Assembly: GCA_019351955.1 (NCBI GenBank)
Contig: JABBOE010000002.1
Location: 1-64,000, forward strand
Source: Pseudomonadota bacterium
GTDB lineage: Bacteria > Pseudomonadota > Gammaproteobacteria > Burkholderiales > Burkholderiaceae_C
Direction: 5' to 3'
DNA length: 64,000 nt
Part shown: piece after piece, positions 34,224-43,105 of the stretch
How the letters are laid out: every line of letters starts with the position of its first letter
Numbering within the stretch: position 1 is the first letter of the stretch
Notes under the pieces: model-generated
Database searches by the model: none
The model's input: the letters and a program-made list of their open reading frames with translations, nothing else
Told to the model about the DNA's origin: nothing
Translations under genes and position numbers: made by a program

Positions 34224-35867
34224 ATGTCTGAATCCCTAGCAAGGCCTATGCCGGCGAGCGGGTTACTTGACCGCGAACGCACCGTTGCCGGTGCACGATT
34301 CAACCGTTGGCTGGTGCCGCCAGCGGCTCTTGCCATCCATTTGTGCATCGGCATGGCGTATGGCTTCTCCGTGTTTTGGCTTCCGATGACCAAACTGTTG
34401 TCAAACACGGACGAGGCGACGTGCAAGGCGCAAGGGCTGATGGCCGAGATGTTCAGTACGACTTGTAACTGGACCGTGCCTTCAGTGACGCACACGTTCG
34501 AGATGTTCATCGCCGTCCTCGGCATTGCTGCGGCGCTGTGGGGTGGCTGGCTGGAGCACGCCGGTCCCCGCAAGGCCGGTTTCATCGCCGCATTGTGTTG
34601 GGGCGGTGGCCTCGTCATTGGCGGCATTGGCGTGTCCACGCACCAGCTTTGGCTGCTGTGGCTGGGCTGCGGGATCATTGGCGGGGTTGGGCAGGGACTG
34701 GGCTACATCAGCCCGGTGTCGACGCTGATCAAGTGGTTCCCTGACCGTCGGGGCATGGCCACGGGCTTTGCCATCATGGGGTACGGAGGTGGTGCAATGA
34801 TCGGAGCGCCGATTGCTGTGGCGCTGATGAAACATTTCGGCGGCGGCGACAGCTCGCAGGGAGTGGCCATGACCCTGATCGTCATGGGCATTTTGTATTT
34901 CATCGTGATGTCGGCTGGTGCATTCGGCATTCGCATCCCGCCCAGCGGCTGGAAGCCAGCGGGCTGGGATGAGGCGTCAAGCGGCTCCAGAAAGGCGATG
35001 ATTACCCCCCATCACGTGCATTTGGATGTGGCCTGGAAGACACCCCAGTTCTGGTTGATCTGGGGTGTGCTGTGCCTGAACGTGACAGCCGGGATCGGGG
35101 TGATTTCCATGGCCAGTCCCATGTTGCAGGATGTGTTCGGTGGGCACCTGATCGGGCTGGATTCGCTCACGGCGCTGACCACGGCGCAAAAGGCGGCTGT
35201 TGCGGCGTCCGCGGCCGGCCTGGTGGGCTTGATCAGCCTGTTCAACAGTCTGGGACGGTTGTTTTGGGCCAGCATTTCCGACCATATCGGTCGCAAGATG
35301 ACGTACTCCGTGTTCTTTATCCTGGGCATGGCGCTATACATCAGCCTTCCCACGCTGGGCCATTTGGGCATGGCAGGTCTCTTCGTCATTGGCGTGTGCC
35401 TGATTTTGACGATGTACGGTGGAGGCTTCTCAACGGTGCCGGCTTATCTTGCTGACATTTTTGGCACCCAGATGGTCGGGGCGATTCACGGGCGGCTGCT
35501 GACGGCGTGGTCCGTGGCGGGCATCGCGGGACCCTTCCTGATTGCCGCCATCCGGCAGACGCAGATCAACGCCGGGGTGGCGCACAACCTCGTGTATGAC
35601 CGAACCCTGTATATCCTGGCGGGTTTGCTCCTCGCAGGGCTTGTCCTCAACCTCCTGGTGCGCCCGGTTGACGCCAAGCACAACATGACGGCCGAGCAAC
35701 TCGCGCGCGAAAGGGCACTTCAGCACGAGGATCGCACCGCGGGTGACCCCGCGCATGCAGCGCGCGGCCCGTTTGGGCTCTCCGGGGTTTTGGCCTGGGC
35801 CGCAATCGGCATCCCCTTCCTCATCGGTGTCTATATCGCGCTGCAGAAGGCCGCCGTCCTTTTTTGA
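34224..35867 (+). CDS. OFA family MFS transporter (oxalate/formate antiporter type)
   Basis: This 547-residue, roughly twelve-helix inner-membrane protein is of the oxalate:formate antiporter family. Seen features are IHLCIGMAYGFSVFWLPM in helix 1, GCGIIGGVGQGLGYISPVSTLIKWFPDRRGMATG around helices 4-5, and the SDHIGRKMTY loop. Between helices 1 and 2 a periplasmic loop holds two cysteines (TCKAQG...TTCNW). Formate, oxalate or similar acids are likely substrates given the flanking formate dehydrogenase genes. GAGGAGA precedes the ATG at 34224. The upstream region carries a strong palindrome and repeat array. Confidence 0.9.
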   Translation: MSESLARPMPASGLLDRERTVAGARFNRWLVPPAALAIHLCIGMAYGFSVFWLPMTKLLSNTDEATCKAQGLMAEMFSTTCNWTVPSVTHTFEMFIAVLGIAAALWGGWLEHAGPRKAGFIAALCWGGGLVIGGIGVSTHQLWLLWLGCGIIGGVGQGLGYISPVSTLIKWFPDRRGMATGFAIMGYGGGAMIGAPIAVALMKHFGGGDSSQGVAMTLIVMGILYFIVMSAGAFGIRIPPSGWKPAGWDEASSGSRKAMITPHHVHLDVAWKTPQFWLIWGVLCLNVTAGIGVISMASPMLQDVFGGHLIGLDSLTALTTAQKAAVAASAAGLVGLISLFNSLGRLFWASISDHIGRKMTYSVFFILGMALYISLPTLGHLGMAGLFVIGVCLILTMYGGGFSTVPAYLADIFGTQMVGAIHGRLLTAWSVAGIAGPFLIAAIRQTQINAGVAHNLVYDRTLYILAGLLLAGLVLNLLVRPVDAKHNMTAEQLARERALQHEDRTAGDPAHAARGPFGLSGVLAWAAIGIPFLIGVYIALQKAAVLF

Positions 35868-35918
35868 AGTAAGGTCTGAGAGTCGGTCTCGCATTCCCGG
35901 CTCCTCGTTCCATGCACA

Positions 35919-35946
35919 ACGAGGCCGGCATCGACGCCGGCCTCGT
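35919..35946. terminator. GC-rich hairpin between antiporter and NAD-formate dehydrogenase genes
   Basis: ACGAGGCCGGC (35919-35929) pairs exactly with GCCGGCCTCGT (35936-35946) around a six-base loop. The stem is strong, but no U-run follows, so it may be a weak or Rho-assisted terminator, an attenuator or an RNA-stability element. It overlaps an upstream in-frame ATG of the next gene, which argues for the downstream start. Confidence 0.5.
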
Positions 35947-35965
35947 CACTTCACAAGACTCCCCC

Positions 35966-37819
35966 ATGCCCAGCCCAGCGCCCACAAACACTCCTCGAGC
36001 GGTCGAGCCCGAGCAAAGCGCCGCGCGCGCGCAGCCCGTGCGTTTCATGCGCGTGACTCCGCGCGGTGGTCTCGTCAGCCCCGAGGCTAGGCAAGCAGTC
36101 AAGGCGGCCAGCGGCGACTTGGCGTCGCGTCCTGACTTGCTGATCGAGCACCTGCACCGCCTAGTGGACGCCGAGGGTGGGTTGCGTCCGTCGCGTCTTG
36201 CAGCCTTGGCCGAGACGTTGCGCCTGTCCACCAGCGAGGTGTATGAGGTGGCAAGTTTCTACGACCACTTGCGCCTGTTGCGCGAGGATGAGCCCGCGCC
36301 GAGAGCGACCGTACGCGTGTGTACCAATCTGAGTTGCGCGCTCGCCGGCGCGGATGCCTTGCTCCACGCGCTGCAACACCGCTGCGGTGTCGATGTCGCA
36401 GTTGAAGGCGCGTCGTGCATGGGCCTGTGCACACAGGCGCCAGGTGTGCTTGTGGGGCGCCACGCGCTCGGCAACGCCACGCCCGAGGCGGTGATTGCCG
36501 CCCTGCCCGAGGCGTCTACTCCCGCCAGGCCGCCGGCAGCCGCCGTGTGCTACGCGGAGTATCGTGCCGGAGGCGGTTACCGCCTTCTCGAGGAGTGTCA
36601 TGCCGCAGTGCGCGCGCCGGAAGAAATCATGGCGCAACTCGAAGCCGCGGACTTGCGCGGGCTGGGCGGCGCCGGTTTTCCCTCCGTGCGCAAATGGCGC
36701 ACGCTCGCCCAGCAACCGAGCCCGCGTCTGATCGTGCTCAATGCAGACGAAGGCGAAGTCGGCACTTGCAAGGACGGCCACATTCTCCGCACAGACCCTC
36801 ACCGCGTGCTCGAAGGCATGCTCGTTGCAGCGTGGGCGGTGGCTGCCGGCAGGATTTGGATTTACCTGCGCGACGAATACGCTGCCGAGAACACTTTGCT
36901 GCACCGCGAACTGCAGGCCCTTCATGAAGCGGGTCTCGTGCGCTATGGCGGCGTGGACGTCGGTGGCCCTGAGGACGATGAACCGGGAGCGGACGCCGAG
37001 GTGCGTGCGCGACCGCCGCGTGTGGCCCTGCGCCGAGGTGCGGGCGCCTATATCTGCGGCGAGGAGTCCGCGTTGATTGAGTCCCTTGAAGGCAAACGTG
37101 GCATGCCACGCCTGAAGCCGCCCATCGTGGCCATCAGTGGGCTCTTTGGCAAGCCGACGTTGGAGCATAACGTGGAGACCCTCTGGTGGGTTCGCGATAT
37201 CGTGCAAGGTGGCGGTCAGGCGTGGGCCGCATTGGGCCGGCGCGGACGCAAAGGCGTGCGACGCTTCACCGTCTCCGGGCGCGTGACCAGACCTGGCGTC
37301 TACCTGGCGCCGGCCGGCATCACCGCGCGCGAACTGATCGAGGAGCATGCGGGGGGAATGGCTCCGGGCTGGTCGCTCTATGGCGTGTTGCCCGGTGGGG
37401 CGTCAGGGGGCATCCTCAACGCGAATCAGGCTGATCTGCCGCTGGACTTCGGCACCCTTGACGCCGAAGGTTGCTTCATCGGGTCGATGGCGGTCGTCGT
37501 TCTGGGCCAGCGGGAGGGCCATGTCGACATGGCGCGCGAGGCGGCTACCAACTTGATGCAGTTTTTTGCCCACGAGAGCTGTGGCCAGTGCACCCCGTGC
37601 CGCGAAGGCACCCACCAGATGCTTGCGGCGATGGCTTCACCAGCGTGGGATGCAACGCACATCGCTGGGTTGACCCGGATCATGCGCGATGCCTCGATAT
37701 GCGGACTCGGTCAAGCCGCGCCGAATCCAACCGACAGCGTATTGCGGCACTTTCCACAGGAGGTCGGTTTGCAAGGCACGCTTGCAGGAGGCGCGGACAA
37801 GAGCGAGCCGCGCGGATGA
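35966..37819 (+). CDS. NAD-dependent formate dehydrogenase, fused gamma-beta subunit
   Basis: This protein of about 617 residues fuses a NuoE-like and a NuoF-like module. The first has [2Fe-2S] cysteines near 118-156 (CTNLSC, SCMGLC). The second has the FMN/NADH loop GLGGAGFPSVRKW near 232, YICGEESALIESLEGKRG, and the [4Fe-4S] motif SCGQCTPCREGT with a distal CGLGQ. It carries electrons from the alpha subunit to NAD+. In the fds operons I know these are two genes (fdsG, fdsB). The start is uncertain; ATG 35966 avoids the hairpin, and ATG 35912 is in frame. Cytoplasmic. Confidence 0.9.
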   Translation: MPSPAPTNTPRAVEPEQSAARAQPVRFMRVTPRGGLVSPEARQAVKAASGDLASRPDLLIEHLHRLVDAEGGLRPSRLAALAETLRLSTSEVYEVASFYDHLRLLREDEPAPRATVRVCTNLSCALAGADALLHALQHRCGVDVAVEGASCMGLCTQAPGVLVGRHALGNATPEAVIAALPEASTPARPPAAAVCYAEYRAGGGYRLLEECHAAVRAPEEIMAQLEAADLRGLGGAGFPSVRKWRTLAQQPSPRLIVLNADEGEVGTCKDGHILRTDPHRVLEGMLVAAWAVAAGRIWIYLRDEYAAENTLLHRELQALHEAGLVRYGGVDVGGPEDDEPGADAEVRARPPRVALRRGAGAYICGEESALIESLEGKRGMPRLKPPIVAISGLFGKPTLEHNVETLWWVRDIVQGGGQAWAALGRRGRKGVRRFTVSGRVTRPGVYLAPAGITARELIEEHAGGMAPGWSLYGVLPGGASGGILNANQADLPLDFGTLDAEGCFIGSMAVVVLGQREGHVDMAREAATNLMQFFAHESCGQCTPCREGTHQMLAAMASPAWDATHIAGLTRIMRDASICGLGQAAPNPTDSVLRHFPQEVGLQGTLAGGADKSEPRG

Positions 37820-37929
37820 CGCCAATGGAAGGACGAGGGCAGCGAGGCATCGCATCGGTGTGCCTTGCTGCCTTTCGTGGACTGGCATCGTCATGCCGTG
37901 TTGCACAACCCCTACCCGATGAGGACTGA
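37816..37929 (+). CDS. possible 37-residue protein between NAD-formate dehydrogenase genes
   Basis: A 38-codon frame starts with an ATG overlapping the stop of the gamma-beta gene (ATGA) and ends three bases before the alpha-subunit ATG. It therefore fills the gap exactly. The translation (MTPMEGRGQRGIASVCLAAF..., ending PLPDED) has no known domain. The end includes the GAGGA used as the alpha-subunit ribosome binding site. It could be a real small subunit, a coupling leader, or chance. Evidence is purely positional. Confidence 0.3.
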   Translation: MTPMEGRGQRGIASVCLAAFRGLASSCRVAQPLPDED

Positions 37930-37932
37930 ACC

Positions 37933-40764
37933 ATGGACATGACACCTCCCGCTGTCGCCTTCACACTGGACGGCAAGACCCTGCTCGCACACGCCGGGGA
38001 GACCATCTGGGCAGCAGCCCAGCGTCACGGGGTCGAGATTCCCCACCTGTGTCACCACGACCCTTTGCGTCCGGTTGGCAACTGCCGCGCCTGCATGGTG
38101 GAGGTCAATGGCGAGCGCGTGCTCGCGGCCTCGTGCTGCCGCAGCGTTGAGCCGAATATGCAGGTGAGCGCGCGCAGTGAGCGGGCACTGGCTGCCCAGC
38201 GCGGCGTGCTGGAGTTGCTCGCTGCCCGCCAGCCCAAGCGGGTCGACCGCATTGATAATGAACTGGACCATTGGTGCCAGCGCCTGGGCGCCGACCGCAG
38301 CCGCTTTGCTTCAGCTTTTACCGGCGCCCACGCCGAGGCCGCCCATTGGCCCGTGTCCCCGCGTGCAGACGATTCCCACCCGGCCATCAGTGTCAACCTT
38401 GATGCATGTATCCAGTGCACGCGCTGTCTTCGCGCGTGTCGTGAGGAGCAGGGCAACGACGTCATCGGTTTGGCCGGCAGGGGAGCCTCGGCGCAAATCG
38501 TGTTCGACCAGGCCGCGGCGATGGGTGAAAGTACCTGCGTGGCATGCGGCGAGTGCGTGCAGGCTTGTCCCACTGGCGCACTCGCGCCAGCCAACGGATC
38601 CTGGGCCAGCCTCAGTACGCGGCAGGTGGATTCGGTCTGCCCGTATTGCGGCGTGGGGTGTGCGCTCACTTACCATATGCAGCCTGACGCCCAAGGCCAT
38701 GAACACATCGCTCGAGTCGATGGGCGCGATGGGCTCGCTAACCAAGGGCGCCTGTGCGTCAAAGGACGCTTTGGCTTCGACTATGTGGCCAATCCAGCCC
38801 GTCTGACCACCCCACTCATCCGCCGCGAGGGCGTGCCCAAGGACCCGGAACAGGTGAGGCTGGCCGACTGGCGTGCCGTGTTCCGCGAGGCCACTTGGGA
38901 CGAGGCGCTGGAGCACGCCGCCGGCGGGTTATTGCGGTTGCGTGCGCAACACGGGGGCAAGGCCTTGGCCGGGTTCGGGAGTGCCAAGGGCAGTAACGAG
39001 GAGGCGTATCTTTTTCAGAAATTGGTCCGCGCTGGCTTCGGCACCCACAATGTGGACCACTGCACCCGGTTGTGCCATGCATCCAGCGTCGCTGCCCTGC
39101 TTGAAGGCATTGGCTCGGGCGCGGTGAGCAACCCGGTCATGGACGTGCTGCACGCCGACGTGGTCCTGCTCATTGGCGCCAATCCAACCGTCAACCACCC
39201 GGTGGCCGCCACGTGGATGAAAAATGCCATGGCTCGCGGAACGCGCTTCATCCTGGCCGATCCACGACGCACCGAATTGGCCCGCAAGGCGTGGATGACC
39301 CTGCAGTTCCGCGCCGATACGGACCTGGCCCTGCTCAACGCCATGCTGCACGTGGTGTTCGCGGAAGATCTGGTCGATACCGCCAGCGTGCAGGAACGTT
39401 GTCATGCCGAGGATGTTGAGGCCATCCGTAGGCACGTGGCTCCGCTCAGCCCCGAGGCCATGGAGCCCATATGCGGCGTCGCCGCAGCGGACATTCGTGC
39501 CGCTGCTCGGGCATTTGCCACCAGCAAAGGATCGATGATTCTCTGGGGCATGGGCATATCCCAGCATGTGCACGGCACGGACAATGTGCGCGCACTCATT
39601 GCGCTATGCCAACTGACGGGGCAGATTGGTCGTCCCGGCACGGGGTTGCACCCGCTGCGTGGACAAAACAATGTTCAGGGCGCCAGCGATGCCGGGCTGA
39701 TTCCCATGATGTTTCCAGACTACGTGCGTACCCAGGACGCGGGAGTGCTGGATCGCGTGGAGCACTACTGGGCATTGCCGCAGGGGAGCCTAAGCCGCGA
39801 GCCGGGCCTGACCGTGGTCGAGATTGTCCACGCAGCGCTGGCCGGCACCATCCGCGGCATGTACATCGAGGGCGAAAACCCAGCGATGAGTGACCCTGAT
39901 GTGCACCACGCCCGCCAAGCGCTAAGCGGCCTGGAGCATCTGGTGGTGCAGGATATCTTTCTCACGGAGACGGCAGCGTTGGCCGATGTGGTGCTGCCCG
40001 CATCGGCATGGCCCGAGAAAACCGGCACGGTGACGAACACGGACCGCTTGGTCCAGCTTGGCCGCAAGGCGCTGGCCCTTCCGGGGCAGGCGCGTGCGGA
40101 CCTCTGGATCATCCAGGAAATGGGCCGGCGCCTCGGCGTGACGCCCATCGCGGAGGTCGATATGCTCGGTGGTGATGCGGGTGTGGGCGCCGTGTTCGAG
40201 GAAATGCGTGGCATGATGTCCTCCATCGCCGGCATCTCGTGGGCGCGCCTTCAGCGCGAAGGCGCCGTGACCTATCCTTGCCCGGCAGAAGATGAGCCGG
40301 GGCAGCGTGTGGTGTTTATTGACCGCTTTCCGACCTCCGACGGCCGTGCCAAGTTGCTGCCCGCGCCGCTTGCGTTTGCGGACGAGCGGCCCGATAACGC
40401 CTACCCGTACGTGTTGATTACCGGGCGCGAGTTGGAGCACTGGCACACGGGGGCGATGACCCGCCACGCCAGTGTCCTCGACGCACTGCAACCGGCGCCA
40501 ACCGTCAGCGTACATCCCATCCTGCTCACCAAGTTGGGGTTGAAGCCAGGAGATGCGCTGCATGTTCAGTCACGCCGTGGCGCCATCGAACTGGCCACCC
40601 GCGCGGACGATGCGATGCCGCTAGACGCCGTGTTCATCCCTTTCGCCTATGCTGAGGCCGCTGCAAATCTGCTCACCAACGCAGCTCTGGATCCATGGGG
40701 CAAGATTGCCGAGGTGAAGTACTGTGCGGTGCGCTTGGGCAAGGCGGCAGCGCCAACCCAGTGA
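37933..40764 (+). CDS. fdsA: NAD-dependent formate dehydrogenase alpha (catalytic) subunit
   Basis: This 943-residue cytoplasmic molybdoenzyme converts formate to CO2. An N-terminal [2Fe-2S] domain (HLCHHDPLRPVGNCRACMVEV, then SCC) leads to a NuoG-like region and two [4Fe-4S] motifs near 160 and 203 (CIQCTRCLRAC, CVACGECVQAC). The catalytic domain begins with CPYCGVGC near 236. The metal ligand is Cys381 in TRLCHASSVA, and the C-terminal molybdopterin domain follows. GAGGA lies seven bases before the ATG at 37933. It follows the fused gamma-beta gene. No separate delta subunit gene was found. The next gene overlaps by one base. Confidence 0.95.
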   Translation: MDMTPPAVAFTLDGKTLLAHAGETIWAAAQRHGVEIPHLCHHDPLRPVGNCRACMVEVNGERVLAASCCRSVEPNMQVSARSERALAAQRGVLELLAARQPKRVDRIDNELDHWCQRLGADRSRFASAFTGAHAEAAHWPVSPRADDSHPAISVNLDACIQCTRCLRACREEQGNDVIGLAGRGASAQIVFDQAAAMGESTCVACGECVQACPTGALAPANGSWASLSTRQVDSVCPYCGVGCALTYHMQPDAQGHEHIARVDGRDGLANQGRLCVKGRFGFDYVANPARLTTPLIRREGVPKDPEQVRLADWRAVFREATWDEALEHAAGGLLRLRAQHGGKALAGFGSAKGSNEEAYLFQKLVRAGFGTHNVDHCTRLCHASSVAALLEGIGSGAVSNPVMDVLHADVVLLIGANPTVNHPVAATWMKNAMARGTRFILADPRRTELARKAWMTLQFRADTDLALLNAMLHVVFAEDLVDTASVQERCHAEDVEAIRRHVAPLSPEAMEPICGVAAADIRAAARAFATSKGSMILWGMGISQHVHGTDNVRALIALCQLTGQIGRPGTGLHPLRGQNNVQGASDAGLIPMMFPDYVRTQDAGVLDRVEHYWALPQGSLSREPGLTVVEIVHAALAGTIRGMYIEGENPAMSDPDVHHARQALSGLEHLVVQDIFLTETAALADVVLPASAWPEKTGTVTNTDRLVQLGRKALALPGQARADLWIIQEMGRRLGVTPIAEVDMLGGDAGVGAVFEEMRGMMSSIAGISWARLQREGAVTYPCPAEDEPGQRVVFIDRFPTSDGRAKLLPAPLAFADERPDNAYPYVLITGRELEHWHTGAMTRHASVLDALQPAPTVSVHPILLTKLGLKPGDALHVQSRRGAIELATRADDAMPLDAVFIPFAYAEAAANLLTNAALDPWGKIAEVKYCAVRLGKAAAPTQ

Positions 40765-41804
40765 TGGTTCCGGCCGCGCTCGGGAGTGGCCGATCACGCG
40801 ATGGCACGCGCATCGGTTTGGCATTGGGCAGTGGCTCGGCCCGGGGCTTGGCCCATCTCGGCGTGATCAGGGCTATCGCCGATGCCGGGCTGCACATTGA
40901 CTGCATCGCGGGCACCAGCATGGGGGCGCTCATTGGAGCGATTGTCTGCGCTGGCAAACTTGACATGCTGGAGGCCACGTTCGCGCAGTTCGACCGGAAA
41001 AGGACCCTGTCGTTTTTCGACGTGGTGCTGCCGCGATCGGGTTTGATTGATGGCGCCAAGGTCAGTGAACTGGTACGCGCGCATGTTCATGCCGACGTCA
41101 TCGAGGCACTGCCCCTGGCATTCGCGGCGGTGGCGACCGATATCGCCAGCGGCGAGGAAGTCGTGATTCGCTCCGGCGACGTGATCGAGGCCGTGCGCGC
41201 CAGCATTTCGGTCCCAGGCATCTTCACCCCGGTGCGCACCGACGGGCGCATCCTGGTCGACGGCGGGCTGACCAACCCGGTACCGGTCAGCGTGGTCCGC
41301 TCCATGGGAGCCGACGTGGTGATCGCCGTGGACCTGAACGACCAAATCGTGCCAGGAAAAAATTTCAAACCCCTGCGACGCGAAGCGCCCGGGGGGCAAG
41401 GCATGGGCGACGCAGCGATGACGCGACTGGTTCGCAATTACCGGCAGACGATGGCGGATCTCAAGGCACGGTTGCTCGCCCGCGATGCTCCGGCGGCGGC
41501 GCAGATTTCGCGCTGGGCGGTCAAGGAGGACCCGTTGCCGAACATCTTTGACGTGTTGTTGGCATCAATCAACGTGATGGAGACACGGATCACCAAAACG
41601 CGCCTGGCGCTTGATCCGCCGGATGTGCTGATCCAACCCCCGCTCGGGCATATCCGGTTTCTCGAGTTTGGGCGCGCCGAAGAGATCATTGCCATTGGCT
41701 ACCAGAGCGCGGCGGACGCGCTGTCGCAATGGCTTGCGCAGCAGGGCACCGGCTCCAGCGAGGGCTCCCCTGCGCCTGCTGTGGGGGAGTCCTTGAGCCG
41801 GTGA
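40764..41804 (+). CDS. patatin-like phospholipase family protein (RssA-like)
   Basis: This 346-residue predicted serine lipid hydrolase carries the oxyanion-hole motif LALGSGSARGLAHLGV, the nucleophile motif GTSMG and the catalytic aspartate in VDGGLTNPVP. The layout fits bacterial patatin-like/RssA proteins. A C-terminal extension of about 100 residues ends in a low-complexity tail. Its start codon shares one base with the stop of the formate dehydrogenase alpha gene (TGATG), so it is translationally coupled. Why a lipase-like protein belongs with formate dehydrogenase is not clear. Cytoplasmic or peripheral membrane. Confidence 0.9.
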   Translation: MVPAALGSGRSRDGTRIGLALGSGSARGLAHLGVIRAIADAGLHIDCIAGTSMGALIGAIVCAGKLDMLEATFAQFDRKRTLSFFDVVLPRSGLIDGAKVSELVRAHVHADVIEALPLAFAAVATDIASGEEVVIRSGDVIEAVRASISVPGIFTPVRTDGRILVDGGLTNPVPVSVVRSMGADVVIAVDLNDQIVPGKNFKPLRREAPGGQGMGDAAMTRLVRNYRQTMADLKARLLARDAPAAAQISRWAVKEDPLPNIFDVLLASINVMETRITKTRLALDPPDVLIQPPLGHIRFLEFGRAEEIIAIGYQSAADALSQWLAQQGTGSSEGSPAPAVGESLSR

Positions 41805-42072
41805 GTGGAGGCACACTCCGGCGCGTCTCGACGCGGTTGACCAGATGCGCGGCAAGCCCGTCCGTGAGAATCGGCAAGGGTGAAAGACGGGGACACGCCC
41901 GCATCGCTGTGACGTGCCCGCTGTGGTCATGCCGCCAGCAGCAGGAAAACGCCAAAGCGACGCAGGCGCCGCCCAATGGTACGCCTGAGCGCTACAGGAA
42001 GCACCGCCCCAGCCTCGCAAGCTGCGGCCGCCGGCCAGGGGCAGGGATGTCAATGATCTGGGGGCGAAACCG
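41805..42072. other. gap before ModE-like gene
   Basis: About 270 bases following the patatin-like gene. I see no gene, clear terminator or repeat. The promoter of the ModE-like gene should lie at its right end, next to the candidate ModE box. Confidence 0.35.
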
Positions 42073-42096
42073 CGTTATGATTTGCCAAGCATATCG
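42073..42096. promoter_or_regulatory. candidate ModE box before the ModE-like gene
   Basis: CGTTAT (42073-42078) and ATATCG (42091-42096) are spaced by twelve bases. They match the CGNTAT-N12-ATANCG architecture of the E. coli ModE operator. The site lies 41 bases before the preferred start at 42138 and suggests autoregulation. Confidence 0.5.
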
Positions 42097-42137
42097 TGAT
42101 GATGCTGGACATTGCAGAACCAGGCAAAACGCGATCC

Positions 42138-42653
42138 ATGAGCGTCCCCAACGACACCACTCCCCGTCCGAAAGTCCGTCTCGAAATCAAACAGGGCACG
42201 GCGATCGGGCCAGGCAAGGCCCGGTTGCTCGAGGCCATGGCGCGCACCGGCTCGATTTCAGCTGCTGCCCGGGAGCTCGACATGAGTTACCGGCGTGCCT
42301 GGCTGCTTGCCAGCAGCCTGAACCAGGCATTCAAGTCGCCACTGATCGAAGCCAGCAAAGGGGGAAGCGGCGGTGGTGGAGCGCTGCTGACGCCGCTCGG
42401 ATACGAAGTCCTTCGGCGCTACCGGCGCATGGAATACAGGGCTTTGCGCGCCATCGAGTCTGACATGCGAGCCTTCAATGCCCTGCTGCGTGAGGGTGAC
42501 GATGACCCGTCCGCGCTCGATGTCGCCGCTGATGTGGCCGACGAGCTTGGCAGTGATGGCCTTGCGCGGGGTATGGACCAGCCGCTTGGCGCCGCAACCG
42601 TCAGCGCGAAGCGCGGCCGGCTGCGAAAGGGCGCTGCGCTTCCCAAGGGTTGA
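42138..42653 (+). CDS. ModE-like winged-helix regulator without molybdate-binding domain
   Basis: This 171-residue protein matches the DNA-binding half of ModE: LEIKQGTAIGPGKARLLEAMARTGSISAAARELDMSYRRAW, with the GGxGGGGALLT wing and a following helical dimerisation part. The molybdate-binding TOBE/Mop pair of E. coli ModE is absent; the last 40 residues are Asp/Gly/Arg-rich. It probably controls the adjacent ABC transporter. I chose the ATG at 42138, because starts at 42096-42102 would place the operator-like site inside the gene; they remain possible. It lies about 450 bases before the binding-protein gene. Confidence 0.88.
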   Translation: MSVPNDTTPRPKVRLEIKQGTAIGPGKARLLEAMARTGSISAAARELDMSYRRAWLLASSLNQAFKSPLIEASKGGSGGGGALLTPLGYEVLRRYRRMEYRALRAIESDMRAFNALLREGDDDPSALDVAADVADELGSDGLARGMDQPLGAATVSAKRGRLRKGAALPKG

Positions 42654-43009
42654 CGCGTTCGCGCGACAGCACATCGCCGCGAGCGCGCCGCTTGGCCGAT
42701 TGGCCCCCATCGGTCTCTCGATGCATAAATGTCGCGCGACGTCACCGGCGCGCCAAAGCTAGACCGTCTCCGGCACGAGCAGCGCCACGGCAGCCGCACG
42801 ATGAGCCCAACCGGAGCGGGCTGCGCCTGCGTTCCGGCAAGCGGCAATCCGAACCGGACGCGTCGCGGCCACCCCTTGGAGCATGACTGCTCTGCAATCG
42901 AACGCTATGGTCGGATATAGCGATTTCGAGACGAACATATGCATGTGCGAAAACGTCGACCACAACGTCGTTCGCAAAAAGGGTCGAGCGATAAGCGAGA
43001 TGTTCCTTC
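42654..43009. other. gene-free stretch before the molybdate/tungstate transporter
   Basis: About 356 bases with no gene. It includes a perfect inverted repeat CGCTAT (42903-42908) and ATAGCG (42917-42922). The arms resemble ModE half sites but are spaced by eight bases instead of twelve. AT content rises after 42900, as expected for a promoter region. Confidence 0.45.
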
Positions 43010-43033
43010 CGTTATAGTTAGCAAAATATAACC
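43010..43033. promoter_or_regulatory. ModE box before the molybdate/tungstate transporter
   Basis: CGTTATAG, eight bases, then ATATAACC gives the 8-8-8 layout of the E. coli modA operator (CGTTATAT-N8-ACATAACG). The site lies 72 bases before the binding-protein start, in an AT-rich promoter-like patch. Repression by the upstream ModE-like protein when metal is plentiful is the expected logic. Confidence 0.7.
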
Positions 43034-43105
43034 AATGATCGGGCCGCATGTTCACTGTGGCTGGATGTGCATCCTCGCTGGCCTTTCCAACCCATGGAGT
43101 ATTCG

